From Albidovulum sp. (GTDB lineage: Bacteria > Pseudomonadota > Alphaproteobacteria > Rhodobacterales > Rhodobacteraceae), in assembly GCA_030837785.1 (NCBI GenBank), contig JAUQYA010000109.1, forward strand, positions 1 to 40,221: a stretch of DNA of 40,221 bases, read 5' to 3'. Shown one piece after another: positions 7,509-14,326 of the stretch. Both the position numbers and the translations under genes were made by a program. Within the stretch, counting starts at the first letter, position 1. Each line of letters opens with the position of its first letter. A model generated the notes under the pieces. That model was given only the letters and a program-made list of their open reading frames with translations. It was not told the DNA's origin and did no database searches.

Positions 7509-7524
7509 TGATGAAATCTCATCA
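7509..7524. promoter_or_regulatory. LacI-type operator candidate, TGATG-N6-CATCA class (copy 1)
   Basis: The palindrome TGATGAAATCTCATCA has perfect 6-bp arms and a 4-bp centre. It sits 70 bp upstream of the start at 7595. Its reverse complement matches the site at 11937-11952 in 15 of 16 positions, and that site is just upstream of the first LacI gene, so this operon is a likely target of that regulator. Confidence 0.75.
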
Positions 7525-7594
7525 GCGCGGCGCTTCCCCCCGGCGCCCGAAAGGCGCAATCACCGGGCTGAGGACACCACACCCGGGGGGGGCG

Positions 7595-8518
7595 ATGACG
7601 ATCACCGTGACAACCGCACCCTGCTCGTGGGGCGTCGACGACGTGAGAAACCCCGACCTGCCCGCCTGGACGCGCGTCCTCGACGAGGCCGCGGCGGCGG
7701 GCTACGGCGGGCTGGAGCTTGGCCCCTACGGCTACATCCCGCTCGACCTGCCGCTCGTCGGCGAGGCGCTGACGGCGCGCGGCCTCCATATCGTCGCCGG
7801 CACGATCTTCGATGACCTGGCGACGACGGCGCGACAGGGCGACCTGCTTCGCCAGACCCGCGAGATCTGCGCGCTGATCACCCGGCTTCCCGCGCCCCCG
7901 CGCGCGGCCGGGCAGCGCCACCCCGCGCCCTACCTTACCGTCATGGACTGGGGCCATGACGAACGCGACTTCGCCGCCGGCCATTCGGACCGCGCGCCCC
8001 GCCTGGCCCCGGAGGCCCGGGCGGGGATGATGGCGACGATCCGCGCCATCGCCACGGTCGCGCGCGACGAGTTCGGGGTGCGCGCGGTGGTCCATCCCCA
8101 CGCCGGGGGCTACATCGAGTTCCGCGACGAGATCGACCGGCTCGCCGACGACATCCCGGCCGAGGTGGCGGGGCTCTGCATCGACACCGGCCACAGCTTC
8201 TATTCCGGATTGGACCCGGTGGAGACACTCGCCCGCTACTGGGAGCGGATCGACTACATCCATTTCAAGGACATCGACGGCGTCGTCTTCGACCGGGTGA
8301 TGGGCGAACGCATCCGCTTCTTCGCGGCCTGCGCGCAAGGCGTCATGTGCCCGATCGGCCGGGGCGTCATCGACTATCCGGCGATCCGGGCCTTCCTGTC
8401 GGCGCAGGGCTACGCCGGCTTCATCACCGTCGAGCAGGAGCGCGATCCGCGCAGCGCGGGCGGGTCGCTCGCGGACGTGAAGGCGAGCCTGGATTATCTG
8501 AAACGCGTCGGATTCTGA
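7595..8518 (+). CDS. IolE/MocC-like TIM-barrel protein (sugar isomerase/dehydratase superfamily)
   Basis: A 307-residue protein of the xylose-isomerase-like TIM-barrel superfamily (AP endonuclease family 2). Visible are strand-end motifs with metal ligands: GGLELGPYGY near the N-terminus, VVHPHAGGYIEF, GLCIDTGHSFYSG and IDYIHFKDIDG, then ITVEQERDP near the end. This arrangement is closest to inosose dehydratases (IolE) and the rhizopine-catabolism protein MocC. The likely chemistry is dehydration or isomerisation of a keto-cyclitol or keto-sugar made by the dehydrogenases encoded next to it. The true IolE of the window is at 23890, so this is a second, divergent enzyme. The start at 7595 follows a G-rich stretch. 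The next gene begins 12 bp downstream, so they form an operon, probably under the operator at 7509. Confidence 0.8.
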   Translation: MTITVTTAPCSWGVDDVRNPDLPAWTRVLDEAAAAGYGGLELGPYGYIPLDLPLVGEALTARGLHIVAGTIFDDLATTARQGDLLRQTREICALITRLPAPPRAAGQRHPAPYLTVMDWGHDERDFAAGHSDRAPRLAPEARAGMMATIRAIATVARDEFGVRAVVHPHAGGYIEFRDEIDRLADDIPAEVAGLCIDTGHSFYSGLDPVETLARYWERIDYIHFKDIDGVVFDRVMGERIRFFAACAQGVMCPIGRGVIDYPAIRAFLSAQGYAGFITVEQERDPRSAGGSLADVKASLDYLKRVGF

Positions 8519-8530
8519 GAGGGCAGGGCG

Positions 8531-9700
8531 ATGATCGACGGCACGAGGAAGACGAAACGCGCGCTGCGCTGGGGCATGGTCGGCGGCGGGCGGGGCAGCC
8601 AGATCGGCTATATCCACCGCTCGGCGGCGCTGCGGGACCGCTACTTCGCGCTGACGGCGGGCGCGCTCGACCTCGACCCAGGCCGGGGCGCGGGTTTCGC
8701 GGCCGATCTCGGCATCGCGCCGGACCGCGCCTATCCCGACTGGCGCAGGATGATCGCGGCCGAGGCGGCGCGCGAGGACGGGATCGAGGTCGTCACCGTC
8801 GCCACGCCCAACAACACCCACCACGAGATCGCCAGCGCCGCGCTTCAGGCGGGGCTGCATGTCATCTGCGAAAAACCCCTGTGCTTCACCACCGCCGAGG
8901 CGGAGGAGTTGCAGGCGCTGGCAGAGGCGAAGGGCCGGGTGATCGGCGTCACCTACGGCTATTCCTGCTACCAGGCGATCGAGGAGGCGCGTGCACTCGT
9001 CGCCTCCGGCGCGCTGGGAAAGGTGCGGCTGGTGAACCTCCAGTTCGCCCACGGCTTCCACTCCGCCCCGGTGGAGGAGGAGAACCCGGCGATCCGCTGG
9101 CGGGTGGACCCGGCTTTTGCCGGCCCCTCCTATGTCCTTGGCGACCTCGCCACCCATCCGCTCTACCTCTCCGAGGTGATCTGCCCCGGGCTGAAGGTCA
9201 GGCGGCTGATGTGCGCGCGGCAAAGCTTCGTCGCCTCGCGCGCGCCCCTCGAGGACAACGCGGTGACGCTGATGGAATACGAAGGCGGCGCCTTCGGCAC
9301 GGTCTGGACCTCGGCCGTCAACGCCGGCGCGATGCACAGCCAGAAGGTCCGGATCGTCGGCGAAAGGGCCTCGATCGAATGGTGGGACGAATTCCCCAAC
9401 CAGCTCCGCCTCGAAGTGCAGGGGGAACCGCCGCGGATTCTCGACCGCGGCATGGGCTATCTCAGCCCGGCGGCGCTTGCCGACGACCGGATCGGCGGCG
9501 GCCATCCGGAAGGGCTCTTCGAAAGCTGGGCGACAATGTACGAACGCTTCGCCCGCGCCATCGAGGCCGCGAACGAGGGGTGCGCGCCGGACCCGGGCCT
9601 GCGCTATCCCGATGCCGCGGCGGGTGTGTCCGGCGTGCGCTGGGTGGAAAACTGCGTGCGCTCGGCGGATGCGGGCGGCGTCTGGGTCGACTACGCCTGA
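8531..9700 (+). CDS. Gfo/Idh/MocA-family dehydrogenase (accessory block, 1)
   Basis: A 389-residue NAD(P)-dependent oxidoreductase. It has an N-terminal Rossmann fold with the GGGRGSQIGY loop (18-27), the conserved ATPNNTHHEIA segment and EKP motif with catalytic Lys115 (VICEKPLCF). In the C-terminal domain the paired acid and base are Asp205 and His209 (GDLATHPLYL). The family oxidises or reduces ring hydroxyls of sugars and inositols. This member, with the GRGSQIGYIHR loop, is distinct from classical IolG and is longer. It is cotranscribed with the TIM-barrel gene upstream and converges on the dehydrogenase gene at 9706. The substrate is unknown. An inositol stereoisomer, inositol ether or a glycoside is plausible from the neighbours. 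Confidence 0.87.
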   Translation: MIDGTRKTKRALRWGMVGGGRGSQIGYIHRSAALRDRYFALTAGALDLDPGRGAGFAADLGIAPDRAYPDWRRMIAAEAAREDGIEVVTVATPNNTHHEIASAALQAGLHVICEKPLCFTTAEAEELQALAEAKGRVIGVTYGYSCYQAIEEARALVASGALGKVRLVNLQFAHGFHSAPVEEENPAIRWRVDPAFAGPSYVLGDLATHPLYLSEVICPGLKVRRLMCARQSFVASRAPLEDNAVTLMEYEGGAFGTVWTSAVNAGAMHSQKVRIVGERASIEWWDEFPNQLRLEVQGEPPRILDRGMGYLSPAALADDRIGGGHPEGLFESWATMYERFARAIEAANEGCAPDPGLRYPDAAAGVSGVRWVENCVRSADAGGVWVDYA

Positions 9701-9705
9701 GCGGA

Positions 9706-10710
9706 TCAGGGCATCCAGCCGGGGTCGACCGCGACGGGCCGGCCGGTGCGGATCGAGACGCGTGCGGCCTCGGCCAGGCGCCCGGCCTCCAGCCCGTCGC
9801 GGATCGTGGCGAGGGGTGGCGTTCCCTCGCGGATCAGCGCGGCGAAAGCCGCCATCTCGGCCCGGTAGGCCTCGGCGAAGCGGCTGATGAAATAGTCCAG
9901 GGGCGGGGCGGTGCGGGCACCATCCGGCCGGGCGATGCGGACGTCGGTGGCGGCGCGGTTGTCGATGAAAAGCACCTCGCCCGCGCAATGCGCCTCGAGC
10001 CGCTGGTCGTAGCCGAGGGGGCTGCGCCGGCTGTTGGAGATCTGCACCATCCGGCCCGAGGCGGACACCATTATGACCATCAGACTGTCGATGTCGCCTT
10101 CGGCGGCGATGCCTGCGTCGAAGAGCGCGCCGCCGACGGCATGAACCGAGGCGATTTCCTCCCCCAGCATGTAGCGCGCCTGGTCGAAATCGTGAATCGC
10201 CTGGTCGCGCAGCATTCCCCCCGACCGCGCGACATAGGCGCGTGGCGGCGGGGCGGGATCGCGCGTCTGCATCAGCAACTGTTCGAGCGGGCCCGCGGCA
10301 CCCGAGGCAATCCGTTCGCGCACCGTGCGGAAGTTCGGATCATAACGGCGCTGGAAGCCGAGCATGGCGGGAATCCCGGCGGCCTCCACCGCCGCCGTCA
10401 CGCGCGCGACGGTCGGGAAATCGAGGCTGACCGGCTTTTCGCAGAAGACCGCGAGCCCGCGTTCGGCCGCGGCGAGAAGAAATTCGGCATGGCTGTCGGT
10501 CGAGGAGGCGATGACGATGCCGTCGATGTCGGCGTCCGCAAGCGCTTCGGCCGCGGTGCTGACGCGCGCGTGGATCTCGCGCGCAAGCGCCGTCGCGTCG
10601 GTCCCCGGGTCAACGAGATGGGCGACCTCCACCCCCGGCAGGGCGGCGGCGTTGCGGGCGTGCACGGCACCGATGCGGCCCGCGCCGAAGACGGCAAGCC
10701 TGATCGTCAT
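9706..10710 (-). CDS. iolG: myo-inositol 2-dehydrogenase-like protein (Gfo/Idh/MocA, IdhA type)
   Basis: A 334-residue NAD-dependent dehydrogenase, very like rhizobial inositol dehydrogenase. It has GAGRIGAVHARN (10-20), Lys92 in FCEKPVSLD, GFQRRYDPNF at 118-127, the ARSGGMLRDQAIHDFDQARY segment with Asp169 and His173, ISNSRRSPLGYDQR and a Pro/Asp-rich tail. IolG converts myo-inositol to 2-keto-myo-inosose in the cytoplasm. The window has another IolG-like gene in the main operon (18205), so this copy may serve a different stereoisomer. Its start overlaps the stop of the upstream gene by four bases (10707-10710), which makes the two a coupled minus-strand pair. The likely promoter is at the divergent operator 11937-11952. 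Confidence 0.85.
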   Translation of the reverse strand: MTIRLAVFGAGRIGAVHARNAAALPGVEVAHLVDPGTDATALAREIHARVSTAAEALADADIDGIVIASSTDSHAEFLLAAAERGLAVFCEKPVSLDFPTVARVTAAVEAAGIPAMLGFQRRYDPNFRTVRERIASGAAGPLEQLLMQTRDPAPPPRAYVARSGGMLRDQAIHDFDQARYMLGEEIASVHAVGGALFDAGIAAEGDIDSLMVIMVSASGRMVQISNSRRSPLGYDQRLEAHCAGEVLFIDNRAATDVRIARPDGARTAPPLDYFISRFAEAYRAEMAAFAALIREGTPPLATIRDGLEAGRLAEAARVSIRTGRPVAVDPGWMP

Positions 10711-11870
10711 TCGAGGCCCTCCCTGATTTCCGCCACCGCGACCCAGCGCCGTTCGTCCACCGACCGCAACATGGCGTCGATGACGCAGGCCGCGTCGAAG
10801 CCGGCCGCGAAGTCCGGCCAGAGCGGCCCGCCGGTGTCAATCGCGCGGATCAGGGCGGCCATCTCGCTGACGATCATGTCGTTGTAGCCGTAGCCGTGGC
10901 CCGCGCCGGGGCAGAAGCGGCCGTAGTCGCCATGCCCCGGCTCGGTCAGAAGCCGGCGGAAGCCGCGCCGCCCGGCCCGGTCGCGCGCGTCATAGTAATG
11001 CAGCTCGCCCGGCCGTTCCTGATCGAAGAAGACCGCCCCCTTCGTGCCGGTGACCTCGTAGGTCAGCCCCATCTTGCGCCCGGCCTGAACGCGCGAGCCA
11101 TGAAGGTTGCCCATCACGCCCGATGCGAAGCGGCAGAGCATGTTGCCCTGGTCGTCGTTCTCGACCGGGCGGGGGCCGGCGGGGCCGGGGCGCGCGCGAT
11201 GCACGACCTGCGCGTCGGCCACCACCGTCTCGATCGGGCCGCAGAGGAACTGCGCGAGGTTGACGAGGTGCGAGGCCACATCGCCCATCGCGCCCGCCCG
11301 GCCCACCTGCGCCGCCACCAGCCGCCAGCTGTGCGGGGCTTCCGGGTCCATCAGGAAGTCCTCGGTGTGGGTGCCGGAAAAGCGGATGATCTCTCCCAGT
11401 TCGCCGCCCGCGACCATCTCGCGCGCAAGCTGCGTCGCCGGCGTCTGGATGTAGTTGAAGCCGACCATCGTGCGAAGGCCCGACCCCGCCGCAGCCTGTG
11501 CCGCCGCCTGCGCCATCCGGGCCGCGTCCCCGGCCGTGGCGGCGAGCGGCTTTTCGCAGAGCACATGCTTGCCCGCCGCCAGCGCGGCCAGCGCCATCTC
11601 CATGTGAAAGGGCGTGGGCGTCGCGATGGCGACGACGTCGATGGCCGGGTCCGCCACCAGCGCGCGCCAGTCGCCGGTGGACCGCGCGAAGCCGAGGCGC
11701 GCGGCGTGACCGGCCGCGCCCGCCGCGCCGGATGTGGCGATCATCTCCTTGCCGATGCCCAGGCCGGTGCCGCTGCCCAGCTCGTAGACCGTCGCCACCT
11801 CTGCGAGCGCGATCGCATAGGCCTTGCCCATGTAGCCCGCGCCGATCACCCCGAAGCGCAGTTCCGTCAC
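10707..11870 (-). CDS. Gfo/Idh/MocA-family dehydrogenase (accessory block, 2)
   Basis: A 387-residue NAD(P)-dependent oxidoreductase with GAGYMGKAYA at the Rossmann loop, Lys107 in LCEKPLAAT, MVGFNYIQTP and the Asp197/His201 pair in GAMGDVASHLVNL. The FSGTHTEDFLMDPEAPHSWR stretch, the central VENDDQGNMLCRF strand and the GRKMGLTYEVTGTKG segment are typical of the subgroup that includes levoglucosan dehydrogenase and scyllo-inositol dehydrogenases, which oxidise pyranose or cyclitol rings. I cannot choose a substrate. It is the first gene of the minus-strand pair and is divergent from the LacI gene at 11961. The 90-bp spacer contains a palindrome matching the one at 7509, so regulator and dehydrogenases are probably controlled together. 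Confidence 0.85.
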   Translation of the reverse strand: MTELRFGVIGAGYMGKAYAIALAEVATVYELGSGTGLGIGKEMIATSGAAGAAGHAARLGFARSTGDWRALVADPAIDVVAIATPTPFHMEMALAALAAGKHVLCEKPLAATAGDAARMAQAAAQAAAGSGLRTMVGFNYIQTPATQLAREMVAGGELGEIIRFSGTHTEDFLMDPEAPHSWRLVAAQVGRAGAMGDVASHLVNLAQFLCGPIETVVADAQVVHRARPGPAGPRPVENDDQGNMLCRFASGVMGNLHGSRVQAGRKMGLTYEVTGTKGAVFFDQERPGELHYYDARDRAGRRGFRRLLTEPGHGDYGRFCPGAGHGYGYNDMIVSEMAALIRAIDTGGPLWPDFAAGFDAACVIDAMLRSVDERRWVAVAEIREGLE

Positions 11871-11936
11871 GGCGTCCTCCCTGCTGGCGGTTTTCGCAAG
11901 GCTAGGCGCGCCGGGTCCCGGGCGCTATTCTGGCGA

Positions 11937-11952
11937 TGATGAGATTTCCTCA
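11937..11952. promoter_or_regulatory. LacI-type operator candidate, TGATG-N6-CATCA class (copy 2)
   Basis: TGATGAGATTTCCTCA ends eight bases before the first LacI start codon and lies 67 bp upstream of the divergent dehydrogenase start. It differs by one base from the reverse complement of the site at 7509-7524. Its position over the LacI translation-initiation region suggests autorepression. Confidence 0.7.
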
Positions 11953-11960
11953 GGGGCGGG

Positions 11961-12971
11961 ATGGCGCGAAAGACGACGGCGCGGGACGTGGCAGAGGCGG
12001 CGGGCGTGTCCCCGGCGACGGTGGACCGTGTCCTGAACGGCCGCGGCGGCGTGTCGCCGGACAAGGAGAAGCGCGTGCTCGACTGGGCGCGCAGGCTGAA
12101 GCTTGACCGCGCGCTGGCGATCCGGGCGGCGCGGACCCTGCGCGTGGCCGTCCTGATCCAGCCGCCCGCCAACCCGTTCCATGCCAGGCTCAAGGAGGAG
12201 TTCGCCCGGGCCCAGCCGCTTCTCGACGCGCTCAACATGCAGGTCCGGATCATCCACATCACGCCCAGGGCCCCCGGCGAGACGGCGGAAAAGATCCTCA
12301 ACGCGATCGGCACGCATGACGCGCTGATCCTCAGCACCGAGGAGAACGCCGGGATCGCCGCAGCCTGCCGGGCCTTCGCCGCCAAGGGGCCGGTGGTCAC
12401 GCTGGCCACCGACATCGCGGATGCGGGCCGGACGGGCTATGTCGGGCCGGACAACCGCAGGGCGGGGCGCGTGGCCGGCGACCTGATGGGCCGGTTCCTC
12501 GGCCCGGAGGGCGGCGAGGTGCTGATGATCGCGGGAATTCTCGCGATGCGCGGCCAGGTGGAGCGCGCCGAGGGCCTGCGCGCCGTCCTTGCCGAACGCT
12601 ACCCGGCCTGCACCCTTGCCGAGGTCGTGGAAACCTTCGAGGACAGCGGGCGCGCCGGGCTTCTGGTGAAAGAGACGCTGAAGCACCGTCGCGGCCTCAG
12701 GGGCATCTATCACTGCACCGCCGGCACCCGCGAGGTCGCGGCGGCGCTGAAGGCCGCCGGCCGCGGCGACGTCGTCCTGATCGTCCATGAACTGACCGAA
12801 CACCGGCGCGACCTGCTGAAGAAGGGCGTGATCGCCGCCGTAATCGACCAGAACCCCGAAGCCGAGGTCAGGGGCGCCATCGACCTTCTGGCCCAGGCCT
12901 TCGGGCGGGGCGAGGCCGCGCCGCGCCCGGCGCCGCCGATGATCCAGATTTACACCATCGAGAATTCGTGA
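11961..12971 (+). CDS. LacI-family transcriptional regulator 1
   Basis: A 336-residue DNA-binding regulator. The N-terminal helix-turn-helix reads TTARDVAEAAGVSPATVDRVLNGRGG (about 4-29). It is followed by an unusual hinge (AIRAARTLR) and a periplasmic-binding-protein-like sugar domain (VAVLIQPPANPFHARLKEEF to the end). Classical LacI has Ser in TVSRV, and here it is Asp (TVDRV), as in regulator 2. The effector is likely an inositol or a derivative, because the gene sits between the accessory dehydrogenases and the inositol transporter. The start at 11961 is fixed by the domain. The nearest palindromes are 11937-11952 (own promoter), 7509-7524 and 14080-14095, all of the form TGATG-N6-CATCA. 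It is followed 78 bp later by regulator 2 on the same strand. Confidence 0.9.
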   Translation: MARKTTARDVAEAAGVSPATVDRVLNGRGGVSPDKEKRVLDWARRLKLDRALAIRAARTLRVAVLIQPPANPFHARLKEEFARAQPLLDALNMQVRIIHITPRAPGETAEKILNAIGTHDALILSTEENAGIAAACRAFAAKGPVVTLATDIADAGRTGYVGPDNRRAGRVAGDLMGRFLGPEGGEVLMIAGILAMRGQVERAEGLRAVLAERYPACTLAEVVETFEDSGRAGLLVKETLKHRRGLRGIYHCTAGTREVAAALKAAGRGDVVLIVHELTEHRRDLLKKGVIAAVIDQNPEAEVRGAIDLLAQAFGRGEAAPRPAPPMIQIYTIENS

Positions 12972-13021
12972 CCGGCGCCCCGACAAGAGGATTGCATCCG
13001 GGTGCCGATGGCGATGGTATG

Positions 13022-13041
13022 TTCCATCAGGGATGATGGAA
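13022..13041. promoter_or_regulatory. LacI-type operator candidate, TTCCATCA-N4-TGATGGAA class (copy 1)
   Basis: TTCCATCAGGGATGATGGAA is a palindrome with perfect 8-bp arms. It ends eight bases before the start codon of the second LacI gene. An almost identical 20-mer (19 of 20) lies at 14110-14129 ahead of the ABC transporter, so this is probably the autoregulatory site of regulator 2. Confidence 0.82.
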
Positions 13042-13049
13042 TTGATCTC

Positions 13050-14078
13050 ATGGCACGCGTCACCATCTCGGATCTCGCCCGCGCGGCAGGCGTCAGCGTC
13101 GCGACCGTCGACCGGGTGCTGAACGGCCGTCTGAAGGTGCGCGAGGAAACCGCGCTGAAGGTGCACGAGGCGGCGCAGCGGATCGGCTACCACGGCGCCA
13201 ATGCGATCCGCAGCCGGATCTTCGCCGACCTGCCGGACCTGCATGTCGGCGTCATCCTCCAGAAGGAAAGACACGCCTTCTACCGCGACTTCGCCCGCCA
13301 GGTCGAGGGCACGGTGCAGCGCGTCACCTCGCACCGGATGCGCGCGACGATCCGCTTCGCGGAAACCACGCTGCCGGGAGAACTGGCCGAACTTCTGCGT
13401 GCGATGGCCGGCAAGGTGCAGGCGGTGGCGGCGACCGGGCTTGACCACCACGAGGTCACCGCGGCCGTGGCCGACCTCAGGGCACGCGGCATTCCGACGT
13501 TTTCGCTGCTCTCGGACTTCGCCCAGGGGGTGCGGGAAAGCTACATCGGAATCAACAATCTGAAGGTCGGCCGATCGGTCGGATGGCTGATGGCGAAACT
13601 GGCGCGGCGCCCCGGCAAGATCGGCATCTTCATCGGCGGCCACCGCTTTCACGGCCACGAACTGCGCGAAACCGGCGTGCGCAGCTCGCTTCGGGAATAC
13701 GCCCCCGATTTCGAGCTGCTGAACCCGATGATCAATCTCGAGGCGCGCCAGATCACCTACGAGGCGACGCTGGAGATGTTGGAACAGCATCGCGACCTGG
13801 TCGGGCTTTACTGCGCCGGCGGCGGCATGGAGGGCGCGGTCGCGGCGCTGCGCGAATCGGGCCGGGCGCCCGAGGTGGTGCTGATCGTCAACGAGCTGAC
13901 CGACGAGACGCGGCTCGCGCTTCAGGACCGGACGGTCTCGATCGTCATCAGCACGCCCTTGCCGGCGATCTGCGACGAGTTGGCGGCGCTGATCATCCGC
14001 ACCGTCGAGCACGGCATGGCCGAAACGCCCGGCCAGCGGTTCCTGCCGTTCCAGATCTGGACGCCGGAGTCGCTGTGA
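13050..14078 (+). CDS. LacI-family transcriptional regulator 2
   Basis: A 342-residue regulator with helix-turn-helix VTISDLARAAGVSVATVDRVLNGRLKV (about 4-29), a non-canonical hinge (ANAIRSRIF) and a sugar-binding domain beginning DLHVGVILQKERHAFYRDFARQVEG. The effector domain includes the typical YIGINNLKVGRSVGWLM and GIFIGGHRFHGHELRETG segments. The start at 13050 (MARVTIS) is chosen because it fits the family N-terminus and leaves the operator palindrome 13022-13041 intact just upstream. An ATG at 13002 would place the operator inside the coding sequence. Its probable targets are its own promoter and the inositol importer operon beginning at 14327, where the matching 20-bp palindrome occurs. 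Confidence 0.9.
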   Translation: MARVTISDLARAAGVSVATVDRVLNGRLKVREETALKVHEAAQRIGYHGANAIRSRIFADLPDLHVGVILQKERHAFYRDFARQVEGTVQRVTSHRMRATIRFAETTLPGELAELLRAMAGKVQAVAATGLDHHEVTAAVADLRARGIPTFSLLSDFAQGVRESYIGINNLKVGRSVGWLMAKLARRPGKIGIFIGGHRFHGHELRETGVRSSLREYAPDFELLNPMINLEARQITYEATLEMLEQHRDLVGLYCAGGGMEGAVAALRESGRAPEVVLIVNELTDETRLALQDRTVSIVISTPLPAICDELAALIIRTVEHGMAETPGQRFLPFQIWTPESL

Positions 14079-14079
14079 A

Positions 14080-14095
14080 TGATGGAGAAACATCA
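14080..14095. promoter_or_regulatory. LacI-type operator candidate, TGATG-N6-CATCA class (copy 3)
   Basis: TGATGGAGAAACATCA extends to a 7-bp-armed palindrome AATGATG-N6-CATCATT at 14078-14097 and starts immediately after the second LacI stop codon. It has the outward-facing TGATG arms and spacing of the sites at 7509 and 11937. It lies 14 bp upstream of the other operator class at 14110, so the transporter promoter appears to carry one site for each regulator. Confidence 0.65.
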
Positions 14096-14109
14096 TTTAC
14101 CACGTCATT

Positions 14110-14129
14110 TTCCATCACGGATGATGGAA
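14110..14129. promoter_or_regulatory. LacI-type operator candidate, TTCCATCA-N4-TGATGGAA class (copy 2)
   Basis: TTCCATCACGGATGATGGAA has perfect 8-bp arms and differs from the site at 13022-13041 only in one spacer base. It lies about 200 bp upstream of the inositol-binding-protein start. A TTGACC hexamer at 14147-14152 is a possible -35 element 17 bp downstream of it, but no good -10 is visible. Confidence 0.8.
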
Positions 14130-14152
14130 TCCCGGCCAGATCGCCGTTGACC

Positions 14153-14165
14153 TGACGCTGCGTCA
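14153..14165. promoter_or_regulatory. perfect 13-bp inverted repeat in the transporter leader
   Basis: TGACGC-T-GCGTCA is a perfect palindrome in the 248-bp gap before the importer, just after the TTGACC hexamer. It does not resemble either LacI operator class. It may be a site for a third regulator or a small hairpin in the leader RNA. Confidence 0.45.
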
Positions 14166-14326
14166 TCGGGAATCCTCGCCAGCGTGGCCGTGGGAATGGA
14201 GCGGCCAGGGGAGGTTCCGGACGGTGCAGCGCGAAAGCCGCAGGATGCGGATTTCGTTCGGCTGCGCGAAGGGTCCGGCACTCCCGCCAGGTGACAGGCT
14301 CCGAGGGGGCCGACAGTGGAGGAACC

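Noticed and set aside
7448..10887. Two further 846-codon frames over the dehydrogenase block on opposite strands.
   Set aside because: Both are shadows of the recognised TIM-barrel and Gfo/Idh/MocA genes and have no recognisable motif.
13033..13052. A further TGATG...CATGG-like pair overlapping the second LacI start.
   Set aside because: The arms are imperfect and the spacing (ten bases) does not fit either operator class. The 20-bp palindrome just upstream explains the sequence.
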